Assembly (NCBI RefSeq): GCF_025934275.1
Contig: NZ_JAICYI010000029.1
Location: 1-39,544 of the forward strand
Length of the DNA: 39,544 bases
Origin: Phenylobacterium sp.
Lineage (GTDB): Bacteria; Pseudomonadota; Alphaproteobacteria; Caulobacterales; Caulobacteraceae
Direction: 5' to 3'
In this document: positions 16,115 to 24,035 of the stretch, piece by piece
Layout of the letters: the number at the start of each line of letters is the position of its first letter
Numbering within the stretch: the first letter of the stretch is position 1
The notes under the pieces: generated by a model
What the model was told of the DNA's origin: nothing
The model's input: only the letters and a program-made list of their open reading frames with translations
Databases searched by the model: none
Position numbers and translations under genes: made by a program

Positions 16115-17842
16115 ATGCGCAGGTGGGGCTTCTTCGCGCTCGGACTCGTGCTGATCGTCGCGGGCAGCCTGCTCGCCCACGCGGTCCAGACCTCGGGCGG
16201 GGTCAGGGTCGAGGACGTCCGCTTCCCGGGCGCGACGGGGATCACCCAGAGCGCGCTGCTCTACGTGCCGCCCTCGGCCACGCCGCAGCATCCGGCGCCG
16301 GCGGTGCTGCTGAGCCACGGCTACATCAACACCCGCGAGATGCAGTCGCCGTTCGCCATCGAGCTGTCGCGGCGCGGCTTCGTCGTGCTCTCGATGGACA
16401 TGACCGGCCACGGCTATTCCGAGGGCGCGGTCTTCCTGCCGCGCGACCTGGGCGGCCCGGCGGCGCTGGCCTACCTGCGCAGCCTGCCGTTCGTCGACAA
16501 GGCCAACATCGGCCTGGAGGGCCACTCCATGGGCGGCGTGCCGATCAGCACCGCGGCCGCCGCCATGCCCGACGGCTACAAGGCGATTGTCTTCGAGGGC
16601 TCGACCCCGGCCTTCCTGGGCGCGGCCGCGCCGCCTGCCTTCCACGACCTCGAGGTCGTGGAAGGCCAGTTCGACGAGTTCGCCCAGCTGATGTGGGGCG
16701 TCCCGAAAGGCTCGCTGGTGCCCGCCGCGCCCAAGACGGCCAAGGTCTTCGGCGTGACCGGCCCGGTGGTCGTGGGCCGCACCTACGGCTCGCTGGCCGA
16801 CGGCTCGGCCCGGCGGCTGCTCAACCCCCCCGTCACCCATCCCTGGGAGCACTTCTCGCGCGCCGGTGTGGGCGGCGCCGTCGACTGGTTCCAGATGACG
16901 CTCGCAGGCGCAGCCCATCCGCTCCCGCCGAACGACCAGATCTGGCTCTGGAAGGAGATCGGCACGGCCGCGGGCTTCGTGGGGCTCATCGTGCTCCTGA
17001 TCGGGACCTTCGAGGTGCTGATCGCGCTGCCGGCCTTCGCGGGCCTCGCCCAGCCGATGACGCCGGCGGCCGAGCGGCGCGGCTGGAAGTGGTGGCTGGC
17101 CTTTGTCCTCACCGCCGCCATTCCGGCGCTCACCTATTATCCGTTCATGAAGTGGGGCCAGCTGTTCATCCCCATGCGGCTGTTCCCGCAGTACATCCAG
17201 AACCAGCTCATCGTCTGGGCGGTGCTCAACGCCCTGGTCACCCTGGTCCTCAGCTTGCTGATTCGCGGCGGCCGGCCGTCCTTCACCCACCGCTGGGCGG
17301 CCGCGGTCGCCATCTCGGCGATCACCGTGGCGGTGGGCTACGCCTCGCTGGCGATCGTCGATGCGCTTTGGCACGTGGACTACCGCTTCTGGGTGCTCGG
17401 CCTGAAGCCGCTCGATCCGCGCCACGCGCTGATGGCCATCCCCTACTTCGTGCTCTGGGCGATTGCGTTGCTGATCTCGCTCCGGGCGCTGGCGGCAAAC
17501 CTGGCGGTCAGGGGCGAGGGCTTCCTCTTCCAGACGGGCGCCTGGAAGCTCGCCATGTGCCTGGGGTTCGTGGCGCTGCTGATCTACGAGTACGCGACGC
17601 TGTTCTCGACTGGGCTCTTGGCGACGCCGAGCGAGCCGCTCAACACCATCGTGGCCATCCAGTTCGTGCCGCTGCTGGCCTGCATCGGGGCGATCGCGGC
17701 GGTCACCTACCGGCGGACCAACTCCTACGTCCCCGGCGCTATGATCTGCGCGGCCCTGCTCGCCTGGTATGTGACCGCGGGCACGGCGACGCACTGGGCG
17801 CCGGGGTTCAAGTCGCCGCTCGCCGCAGCCGCGCGCCGCTAG
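16115..17842 (+). CDS. Alpha/beta hydrolase fused to a polytopic membrane domain
   Basis: A 575-residue protein. An N-terminal signal anchor (residues about 4-24) precedes an alpha/beta-hydrolase domain with oxyanion region LLSHGYINTREM and the nucleophile Ser138 in LEGHSMGGVP. DMTGHGYSEG (95-104) is the typical strand after the oxyanion loop, and THPWEHFS may carry the catalytic His. From about residue 295, six or more transmembrane helices follow (FVGLIVLLIGTFEVLIAL, WWLAFVLTAAIPAL, LIVWAVLNALVTLVLSLLI and others). The hydrolase probably lies outside the cytoplasm on a membrane anchor. The substrate is unknown. It is followed 57 bases later by an MFS transporter, so the pair may process and move one compound (inference). 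A perfect 30-bp palindrome encodes residues 175-184. Confidence 0.8.
   Translation: MRRWGFFALGLVLIVAGSLLAHAVQTSGGVRVEDVRFPGATGITQSALLYVPPSATPQHPAPAVLLSHGYINTREMQSPFAIELSRRGFVVLSMDMTGHGYSEGAVFLPRDLGGPAALAYLRSLPFVDKANIGLEGHSMGGVPISTAAAAMPDGYKAIVFEGSTPAFLGAAAPPAFHDLEVVEGQFDEFAQLMWGVPKGSLVPAAPKTAKVFGVTGPVVVGRTYGSLADGSARRLLNPPVTHPWEHFSRAGVGGAVDWFQMTLAGAAHPLPPNDQIWLWKEIGTAAGFVGLIVLLIGTFEVLIALPAFAGLAQPMTPAAERRGWKWWLAFVLTAAIPALTYYPFMKWGQLFIPMRLFPQYIQNQLIVWAVLNALVTLVLSLLIRGGRPSFTHRWAAAVAISAITVAVGYASLAIVDALWHVDYRFWVLGLKPLDPRHALMAIPYFVLWAIALLISLRALAANLAVRGEGFLFQTGAWKLAMCLGFVALLIYEYATLFSTGLLATPSEPLNTIVAIQFVPLLACIGAIAAVTYRRTNSYVPGAMICAALLAWYVTAGTATHWAPGFKSPLAAAARR
16637..16666. repeat. Perfect 30-bp palindrome inside the hydrolase gene
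   Basis: Fifteen bases on each side of the centre (between 16651 and 16652) pair without mismatch or spacer; the core is CCACGACCTCGAGGTCGTGG. It falls exactly on codon boundaries and encodes AFHDLEVVEG, so the opposite strand in register encodes the same ten residues. It could extrude as a cruciform or be a dyad binding site. Confidence 0.9.
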
Positions 17843-17899
17843 AAGCCGCGCTTGCCGGCGCCTATCTGAGGGGCCTTCCATCAGGAGCGAGGACGGCGC

Positions 17900-19306
17900 G
17901 TGGCGGTCGAGCTTGCCCAAGACGGTCCGCGCACCTGGGGCGACCTCCTGGCCGGGGGTCGCCTGCCGCGGTTCGCCCTGATCTGCCTGGGCGTGTGGCT
18001 GAATGCGGCCGACAGCCTCGTCACCTCGACCATCATGCCGAGCGTCGGGCGCGAGCTCGGCGGGCTCTCCTATTTCAGCTGGGCGACGGCCGGCTATCTG
18101 GTGGGCGCCATCCTCGCCGGGGCCAGCGCCGGCCGGCTTTCGGAGATCTTCGGCCTGCGCCGGGCCACCACGCTGGCGGGCCTCGTCATGGTGGCCGGCT
18201 GCCTGATGAGCGCGGCCGCGCCGGACGTGGGCGTGTTCCTCGCCGGGCGGCTGATCCAGGGCCTCGGCTCCGGCTGGATCTCGGGCTTCGCCATGGTGGC
18301 GATCGCGCTGCTCTTTCCCGAGCGGCACCTGGCGCGGGTGTTCGCCTCGGTCTCCGGCGTCTGGGGGATCGCCACCCTGATCGGTCCCCTGATCGGCGGC
18401 GTCTTCGCCATCGGCGGCCACTGGCGCGAGGTCTTCTGGTTCTTCGCCATCCAATCGCTGGCCTTCAGCGCCGCCGCTCCGGTCCTGCTGCGCGGCGCCG
18501 CGCGCGCCGTGGGCGGTCCGGGCATCCCCTGGCGGCAGCTCGGCGCGTTGGGCTTGGGCGTGGGCGCCGTCGCCCTGGCCGACCTCATGCGCAGCCCGGC
18601 GCTGGCGGCGGGCTTCATCGTCCTGGGCGTCGCCCTGCTGGGGCTCCTCCTGTGGATCGACGCCAGGGCGGGGGTCCGGCTCCTGCCGCATCGCGCGGGC
18701 GACCTCTCCACCGTCTGCGGCTCCGGCTATGCGGCGATGTTCCTGCTCACCGCCGCCTCCATGGGGTTCGCCATCTACATTCCGCCGATCATGCAGACGC
18801 TGGCCGGCATGAGCCCGCTCTGGGCCGGCTATCTGATCGGCGCCGAGTCGCTCGCCTGGACGCTGGCCGCCTTCCAGGTGGCGAATGCGGCCGGGGCCTG
18901 GGACGCCCGCTGGGTGCGGATCGGCGCGCTCAGCGTGCCCGCGAGCCTCATCCTGCTCAGCTGGGCGACGCCGGCGGTCTCGATCCTGTGGATCGCGCTC
19001 GGCGGCGCGCTGCTGGGGGCGGCCTTCGGCTGGTCGTGGAGTCTGATGAGCCGTCGCCTGCTCGCCGCGCTTGCGGACGAGGACCGGGCGATCGGCTCCT
19101 CGGCGATCACCGCCGTCCGCCAGACCGGCGCCGCCGTCGGCGCGGCGATCTCAGGCGCGGCGGCCAACCTCGCCGGATTCTCGAACGGGCTGACGCAGGC
19201 CAGCGCAAGGGGCTCCGCCCTGTGGGTCTTCGCGTCGGTGATCCCCCTGGGCCTGGCCGGGGTTTGGGCCGCCTTCAGGCTGACCGGACGGGCGGAGCGG
19301 GCGTGA
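17900..19306 (+). CDS. Major facilitator superfamily transporter
   Basis: A 468-residue membrane protein with about 12-14 hydrophobic helices. The first helix region WLNAADSLVTSTIMPSVGREL has the Asp and ...IMPS pattern of drug:H+ antiporters; the loop between helices 2 and 3 reads GRLSEIFGLRRA, the MFS motif A; RLIQGLGSGWISG is motif B-like; GVWGIATLIGPLIGG resembles the antiporter motif C. This suggests export of a hydrophobic compound, but substrate cannot be read. The start is GTG, with AGGA in the upstream leader. It follows the hydrolase-membrane fusion closely and is likely cotranscribed with it. Confidence 0.88.
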   Translation: MAVELAQDGPRTWGDLLAGGRLPRFALICLGVWLNAADSLVTSTIMPSVGRELGGLSYFSWATAGYLVGAILAGASAGRLSEIFGLRRATTLAGLVMVAGCLMSAAAPDVGVFLAGRLIQGLGSGWISGFAMVAIALLFPERHLARVFASVSGVWGIATLIGPLIGGVFAIGGHWREVFWFFAIQSLAFSAAAPVLLRGAARAVGGPGIPWRQLGALGLGVGAVALADLMRSPALAAGFIVLGVALLGLLLWIDARAGVRLLPHRAGDLSTVCGSGYAAMFLLTAASMGFAIYIPPIMQTLAGMSPLWAGYLIGAESLAWTLAAFQVANAAGAWDARWVRIGALSVPASLILLSWATPAVSILWIALGGALLGAAFGWSWSLMSRRLLAALADEDRAIGSSAITAVRQTGAAVGAAISGAAANLAGFSNGLTQASARGSALWVFASVIPLGLAGVWAAFRLTGRAERA

Positions 19307-19410
19307 TGGAGCACGACATCCGCATTCTCGCCCCCGGGCGACTCCCGTGGACGTCGAGGCGCCCTTTCGCCGCCGCGGGACGACGCGGGCTTGCGAGGTC
19401 GGCACGACTG

Positions 19411-19440
19411 AACTAAGTCTAACGGACTAAACTAAGGAAG
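19411..19440 (+). promoter_or_regulatory. Probable vapBC promoter/operator
   Basis: A locally AT-richer stretch before vapB contains four CTAA elements and the small dyad AGTC-TAACG-GACT (19416-19428), immediately before an AAGGAAG ribosome-binding site. Type II antitoxins usually autoregulate by binding such dyads over the promoter. The assignment rests on position and symmetry only. Confidence 0.4.
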
Positions 19441-19444
19441 ATCG

Positions 19445-19693
19445 ATGGCGCCCCGCACCGTCAACATTCATGAAGCCAAGACGCACCTGTCACGGCTGGT
19501 CGATCGTGCGGCCGGCGGTGAGCCGTTCATCATCGCCAAGGCCGGCAAGCCCCTGGTCAAGGTTGTTCCAGTGGACGCCCCCGCTGCGCCGGTCCGCAAA
19601 CGCATGGGCTTCCTGGCCGGGCAGATCAGCGTGCCCGATGATTTCGACACGATGGGCGCGGCAGAGATTGATCGCCTGTTCAACAACCGATGA
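19445..19693 (+). CDS. vapB: Type II antitoxin, Phd/YefM-like (VapB role)
   Basis: An 82-residue antitoxin. The N-terminal DNA-binding part reads TVNIHEAKTHLSRLVDRAAGGEPFIIAKAGKPLVKVVPV, the classic Phd/YefM fold pattern, and the C-terminal part with VPDDFDTMGAAEIDRLF would wrap the toxin. It should repress its own promoter and neutralise the downstream PIN toxin. An AAGGAAG ribosome-binding site precedes the ATG. Its stop codon overlaps the toxin start (ATGA at 19690-19693), so translation is coupled. Base composition is less GC-rich than that of neighbouring genes, which fits horizontal arrival. Confidence 0.88.
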   Translation: MAPRTVNIHEAKTHLSRLVDRAAGGEPFIIAKAGKPLVKVVPVDAPAAPVRKRMGFLAGQISVPDDFDTMGAAEIDRLFNNR

Positions 19694-20079
19694 AGCTCCT
19701 GCTCGATACGCACCTGCTCCTCTGGGCCGCCGCCGCAACCACTCAGCGGATGTCGCGGGAAGCCGTTTCCCTGATTTCCGATGAGGGGAACGAATTGCTC
19801 TTCAGCGCCGCGAGCATCTGGGAAGTGGCGATCAAATCGGGTCTGGGCCGTCCGGATTTCAGGTCAGACCCGCATGTGCTCCGGCGGGCCCTGCTGGACA
19901 ACGGGTATGGCGAAGTCGGGATCACCGGCGCCCACGCCGCTGCGGTTTCTCGACTACCGCCGATCCATCGCGATCCATTCGATCGGATGCTCGTGGCGCA
20001 AGCGATTAGCGAAGGTTACATCCTGCTCACCAGCGACCGCACGGTCGCGGACTACGGCCCGCCGGCGCAGTCAGTCTGA
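19690..20079 (+). CDS. vapC: PIN-domain ribonuclease toxin (VapC)
   Basis: A 129-residue PIN-domain protein beginning MKLLLDTHLLLWA. The acidic metal-binding residues are Asp6, Glu45 (in ASIWEVAIK), Asp98 (in RDPFDRMLVAQA) and Asp116 (in LLTSDRTVADYG), so the active site looks intact. VapC toxins cleave tRNA or rRNA when freed from antitoxin. It overlaps vapB by four bases and converges on lysC with 33 bases between stop codons. GC content is visibly lower than in adjacent genes. It sits at the end of the accessory stretch between ptsP and lysC. Confidence 0.9.
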   Translation: MKLLLDTHLLLWAAAATTQRMSREAVSLISDEGNELLFSAASIWEVAIKSGLGRPDFRSDPHVLRRALLDNGYGEVGITGAHAAAVSRLPPIHRDPFDRMLVAQAISEGYILLTSDRTVADYGPPAQSV

Positions 20080-20112
20080 GACACGATCCACCTCGCGACG
20101 CCGGCGCTGCAG

Positions 20113-21378
20113 CTACAGCTTGTCCAGGCCGTAGGCCGCGTGCAGCGCCCGCACCGCGAGCTCGGTGTAGGCCGCATCGATCAGGACGCTGATCTTGATC
20201 TCCGAGGTGGAGATCACCTGGATGTTGACGCCCTTCTCGGCAAGCGCGCCGAACATGGTCTTGGCGACGCCCGCGTGGCTGCGCATGCCGACCCCGATCA
20301 CCGAGACCTTGGCGACGTCTTCGTCGACGGTCGCGCCCTGGAAACCGATCTTCTGCTGGACCTGGCGGACGATCTCCATCGCGCGCGCGGCGTCGCGCTT
20401 GCCGACCGTGAACTCCATGTTGGCGGTGTCGGCCCGCCGCGAATGGCTCTGGACGATCATGTCGACGTTGACGTTGGCGTCGGCGAGCGCGCCGAAGATC
20501 TCGGAGGAGACCCCCGGATGGTCGGGAAGGCCGAAGAGGCTGATCTTCGCCTCGTCGCGGCTGTAGGCGACGCCGCTCACGATCCGCTTTTCCACGATCT
20601 CCTCCTCGTCGCAGACGATGGTCCCCGCGCTCTCTCCGCCGTCGGCCGCGGCCTTGCCGGGCTCGACGAAGCTGGACAGCACCCGGACCGGCACATGGTA
20701 GGCCATGGCGAGCTCGACCGAGCGGGTCTGCAGCACCTTGGCGCCCAGCGAGGCCATCTCCAGCATCTCCTCGTAGGAGACCTTGGCGAGCTTCTTCGCC
20801 TTCGCCTCGATCCGCGGATCGGTGGTGTAGACGCCGTCCACGTCGGTGTAGATGTCGCAGCGCTCGGCGTTCAGCGCCGCGGCCACCGCCACCGCCGAGG
20901 TGTCGGAGCCGCCGCGGCCCAGCGTCGCCAGGCGGCCGTCGCGGGTCACGCCCTGGAAGCCGGCCACCACCGCCACCTCGCCGCTGTCGATGGCGCCGCC
21001 CAGCTTCTCCGGCGGGATGTCCTCTATGCGCGAGCGGCCGTGGGCGTCGTCGGCGATGATCGGGATCTGCCAGCCCAGCCAGGACCGGGCGCGCACCCCC
21101 ATGTTGCGCAGCGTCATCGCCAGCAATCCGGCCGTCACTTGCTCGCCGGAGGCCACCACCACGTCGTACTCGTCGTCGGAGGTTGGGAGCCCCTGTCCCG
21201 CCGCCCCCGCGCCGTCGGTCCAGGCCACCAGCTCGTTGGTCTTGCCGGCCATGGCCGAGACCACCACCGCCACCTGGTGGCCGGCCTCCACCTCGCGGCC
21301 CACCAGGCGCGCGACGCGGCGGATGCGCTCCAGGTCCGCGACCGACGTCCCGCCGAATTTCATCACCAGCCGGGACAC
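20113..21378 (-). CDS. lysC: Aspartate kinase
   Basis: A 421-residue aspartokinase that phosphorylates aspartate, the first step to lysine, threonine, methionine and diaminopimelate. The kinase domain begins MSRLVMKFGGTSVADLERI, with GRGGSDTSAVAVAAAL and SLGAKVLQTRSVELAM motifs, and two C-terminal ACT domains for allosteric feedback follow (VAYSRDEAKISLFGLPDHPG and KVSVIGVGMRSHAGVAKTMF). The start is GTG at 21378, with a purine-rich GAGGGGG upstream; an in-frame ATG five codons later would remove the first strand. It is divergent from ubiG with 90 bases between. In related genomes lysC sits beside ptsP; here an accessory segment lies downstream. Confidence 0.95.
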   Translation of the reverse strand: MSRLVMKFGGTSVADLERIRRVARLVGREVEAGHQVAVVVSAMAGKTNELVAWTDGAGAAGQGLPTSDDEYDVVVASGEQVTAGLLAMTLRNMGVRARSWLGWQIPIIADDAHGRSRIEDIPPEKLGGAIDSGEVAVVAGFQGVTRDGRLATLGRGGSDTSAVAVAAALNAERCDIYTDVDGVYTTDPRIEAKAKKLAKVSYEEMLEMASLGAKVLQTRSVELAMAYHVPVRVLSSFVEPGKAAADGGESAGTIVCDEEEIVEKRIVSGVAYSRDEAKISLFGLPDHPGVSSEIFGALADANVNVDMIVQSHSRRADTANMEFTVGKRDAARAMEIVRQVQQKIGFQGATVDEDVAKVSVIGVGMRSHAGVAKTMFGALAEKGVNIQVISTSEIKISVLIDAAYTELAVRALHAAYGLDKL

Positions 21379-21468
21379 CCGCGCCGAACCCCCTCGCCAT
21401 AACGGAAAGCGCGCCGTTCTAACGGCCAGCGTGCTGCGCTGCAACGCGCCATCGGCTATGGAGAAACC

Positions 21469-22269
21469 ATGACCTACGCCACCTCCTCCGTCGATCCGGC
21501 CGAAGTCGAGCGGTTCTCGCGCATCGCCGCGGAGTGGTGGGACCCGAACGGCCGGTTCGCGCCGCTGCACCGGTTCAACCCCGTGCGGCTCGGCTTCATC
21601 CGCGATCAGGCGCTCGATTGTTTCGCCCGCGATCCGGCGGCGCGGCGGCCGTTCACGGGGCTGCGGCTGCTGGACATCGGCTGCGGCGGCGGCCTGCTCG
21701 CCGAGCCCATGACGCGGCTGGGATTCCAGGTCAGCGGCGTCGACGCCTCGGAACGCAACATCGGCACGGCCGCCGCGCACGCCGCCGAGCAGGGGCTCGC
21801 GATCGACTACCGCGTCTCCACGGCCGAAGCGCTGCTCGCCGCCGGCGAGCCGCCGTTCGACGTGATCCTCAACATGGAGGTGGTCGAGCACGTCGCCGAT
21901 CCCGGCGCCTACCTCAGGACCTGCGCCAGGCTGCTGAAGCCCGGCGGGCTGATGATCGTGGCCACCCTCAACCGGACATTGAAGGCCTTCGCCCTGGCCA
22001 AGGTCGGGGCCGAGTACGTGCTGCGCTGGCTTCCGGCCGGCACGCACCGCTGGTCGAAGTTCCTGAAGCCCGAAGAGATCCGCGGCTTCCTCGAGGGCGA
22101 ACCGGTGGTCGTCGAGGGCCCCTTCGGCGTCGTCTTCGACCCGCTCTCCGGCCGCTGGAAACAGAGCCTCGACGCGGACGTGAACTACATGATGACCATC
22201 GTCCGCGACGCGCCGAAACCGCGCTCGTCCCGGCCCAGGCGGGCGCCCAGGTCCAAGGCCGATGATTGA
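21469..22269 (+). CDS. ubiG: Ubiquinone biosynthesis O-methyltransferase
   Basis: A 266-residue SAM-dependent methyltransferase. The N-terminus [32 protein letters not shown] is the UbiG signature; [15 protein letters not shown] binds [17 protein letters not shown] and [18 protein letters not shown] complete the fold. UbiG performs both O-methylations in ubiquinone synthesis, at the cytoplasmic face of the membrane. The basic Pro/Arg/Lys tail (about 20 residues) is longer than usual. The ATG follows GGAGAAA. It shares a divergent promoter region with lysC, and the next gene on the same strand starts 54 bases later. Confidence 0.93.
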   Translation: MTYATSSVDPAEVERFSRIAAEWWDPNGRFAPLHRFNPVRLGFIRDQALDCFARDPAARRPFTGLRLLDIGCGGGLLAEPMTRLGFQVSGVDASERNIGTAAAHAAEQGLAIDYRVSTAEALLAAGEPPFDVILNMEVVEHVADPGAYLRTCARLLKPGGLMIVATLNRTLKAFALAKVGAEYVLRWLPAGTHRWSKFLKPEEIRGFLEGEPVVVEGPFGVVFDPLSGRWKQSLDADVNYMMTIVRDAPKPRSSRPRRAPRSKADD

Positions 22270-22323
22270 TAGGCTTTGCGCGCCGCCCTACGCTTGCTGA
22301 ACGATGATAAGGAGGCGCCCCCC

Positions 22324-23955
22324 ATGCAGGGCCTGATGATGGACTGGCCGCTGACGCTGCCGTCGATCCTGGAGCATGCGGCGCTCTACCACCCCGAGCG
22401 CGAGGTGGTGGCGCGCACCGTCGAGGGCCCGATCCACCGCTACGGCTACGCCGAGGCGCTGGCGCGCACCAAACGGCTCGCCAACGCCCTGCTGGCGTTG
22501 GGCGTCAAGCCCGGCGATCGGGTGGCGACGCTTGCCTGGTCGACCCACCGCCACTTCGAGCTCTACTTCGCCGCCACCGGCATCGGGGCGGTGCTGCACA
22601 CGATCAACCCGCGCCTGCATCCGGACCAGGTGGCCTGGGTCGCCAACCACGCGGAGGACACCGTCCTCCTGTTCGACATCACCTTCGCGGGCCTGGCGGC
22701 CGAGACGGCCCCGAAGATGCAGACCGTGAAGACCCTGGTGGCGCTCACCGAGCGCGCGCACCTGCCGGCGGACGCGCCGGCCGGAACCCTGGTCTACGAG
22801 GAGCTGCTCGCCAAGGCTTCGCCGGACCTCGCGTGGCCGAGCCTCGACGAGAACGCCGCCTGCGGCCTCTGCTACACCTCCGGCACCACGGGCAATCCGA
22901 AGGGCGTGCTCTATTCGCACCGCTCGACTGTGCTGCACGCGCTGGCCTGCGGCCTGCCCGACAACTTCGACTTCTCGGCGGCGGACGTGATCATGCCCTG
23001 CGCCCAGATGTACCACGCCAACGCCTGGGGCACGCCTTACGCCGCCCCCCTGGTGGGCGCGAAGCTGGTGCTGCCGGGCCGCGCGCTGGACGGCCGGTCG
23101 GTGGCCGAGCTGATCGAGACGGAGGCCGTCACCTTCGTGCTCGGGGTGCCGACCATCTGGGTGGGCGTGGCCGAGCACCTGGAGCAGGCCGGCAAGACGC
23201 TGAACTCCGTCAAGACCATCGCCATCGGCGGCTCGGCGCCCACCGCCGCCCTGATCGAGCGCATCGAGGGCCGGCTGGGCGGCAAGGTGCAGCAGATCTG
23301 GGGCATGACCGAGACCAGTCCGCTGGGCGTCATCAACAAGCCGCTGCCGCAGCATGCGGGCGAGGACGCGGCCGCCTCGCTCCAGCGCAAGCTGAAGCAG
23401 GGACGGGGCCTCTGGGGCGTCGAGCTGCGCGTCGTCGACGAGGCGGGCGAGCTCCTGCCGCGCGACGGCAAGAGCGCCGGCCGGCTGCAGGTCAAGGGGC
23501 CCTGGGTGGCCTCGGCCTACTTCAAGCACGACGGGGCCGCCTCGTTCACCGACGACGGCTGGTTCGACACCGGCGACATCGCCACCATCGATCCTGAGGG
23601 CTACCTGCGCCTCACGGATCGCGCGAAGGACGTGATCAAGTCGGGCGGCGAGTGGATATCCACCCTCGATCTGGAGGACGCGGTCTGCTCGCATCCCGCC
23701 GTCGCCATGGCCGCCGCGGTCGGCATGCCGCATCCGAAGTGGGACGAGCGGCCGCTCCTGCTGGTGACGCTCCGGGCCGGCCAGAGCGCCGATCCCGAGG
23801 CGCTGAAACGCCATGTCGCCGAGCGGGTCGCCAAGTGGTGGGTCCCCGACGAGGTCCGCATCGTCGAAGAGCTGCCGATCGGGCCGACCGGCAAGGTGCT
23901 GAAGCGCGAGCTGCGTGACCGGCTGGCCACAGCCCGGCCGGTTCCGGCCGAGTGA
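22324..23955 (+). CDS. Medium/long-chain acyl-CoA synthetase (AlkK-like)
   Basis: A 543-residue adenylate-forming enzyme that activates a fatty acid with ATP and couples it to CoA. The ATP-binding P-loop YTSGTTGNPKGV is at residues 184-195; WGMTETSPLG, TGDIAT...GYLRLTDRAKDVIKSGGEW and the C-terminal GKVLKRELR with its catalytic lysine are present. The N-terminus MQGLMMDWPLTLPSILEHAA with EGPIHRYGY resembles AlkK-type medium-chain synthetases. The AAGGAGG ribosome-binding site eight bases before 22324 fixes this ATG rather than the upstream frame start at 22276. Chain-length preference is inferred from similarity only. An alpha/beta hydrolase follows 80 bases later. Confidence 0.9.
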   Translation: MQGLMMDWPLTLPSILEHAALYHPEREVVARTVEGPIHRYGYAEALARTKRLANALLALGVKPGDRVATLAWSTHRHFELYFAATGIGAVLHTINPRLHPDQVAWVANHAEDTVLLFDITFAGLAAETAPKMQTVKTLVALTERAHLPADAPAGTLVYEELLAKASPDLAWPSLDENAACGLCYTSGTTGNPKGVLYSHRSTVLHALACGLPDNFDFSAADVIMPCAQMYHANAWGTPYAAPLVGAKLVLPGRALDGRSVAELIETEAVTFVLGVPTIWVGVAEHLEQAGKTLNSVKTIAIGGSAPTAALIERIEGRLGGKVQQIWGMTETSPLGVINKPLPQHAGEDAAASLQRKLKQGRGLWGVELRVVDEAGELLPRDGKSAGRLQVKGPWVASAYFKHDGAASFTDDGWFDTGDIATIDPEGYLRLTDRAKDVIKSGGEWISTLDLEDAVCSHPAVAMAAAVGMPHPKWDERPLLLVTLRAGQSADPEALKRHVAERVAKWWVPDEVRIVEELPIGPTGKVLKRELRDRLATARPVPAE

Positions 23956-24035
23956 GAACAAGCTGAGCCGAACCGCCCTTCCAATCGTGCGTTTGCGCCA
24001 CCAGGTGACAGTGTAAGCCTGAGGAGATTGCGAAC

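Noticed and set aside
15599..18691. A 1030-codon minus-strand frame
   Set aside because: Only its last about 145 codons resemble a protein (the SDR remnant); the rest is antisense to the hydrolase fusion and MFS genes and lacks any family features.
16123..19416. A 1097-codon plus-strand frame overlapping the hydrolase and MFS genes
   Set aside because: It is a +1 shadow; the true genes in the other frames have clear motifs and hydrophobic helices.
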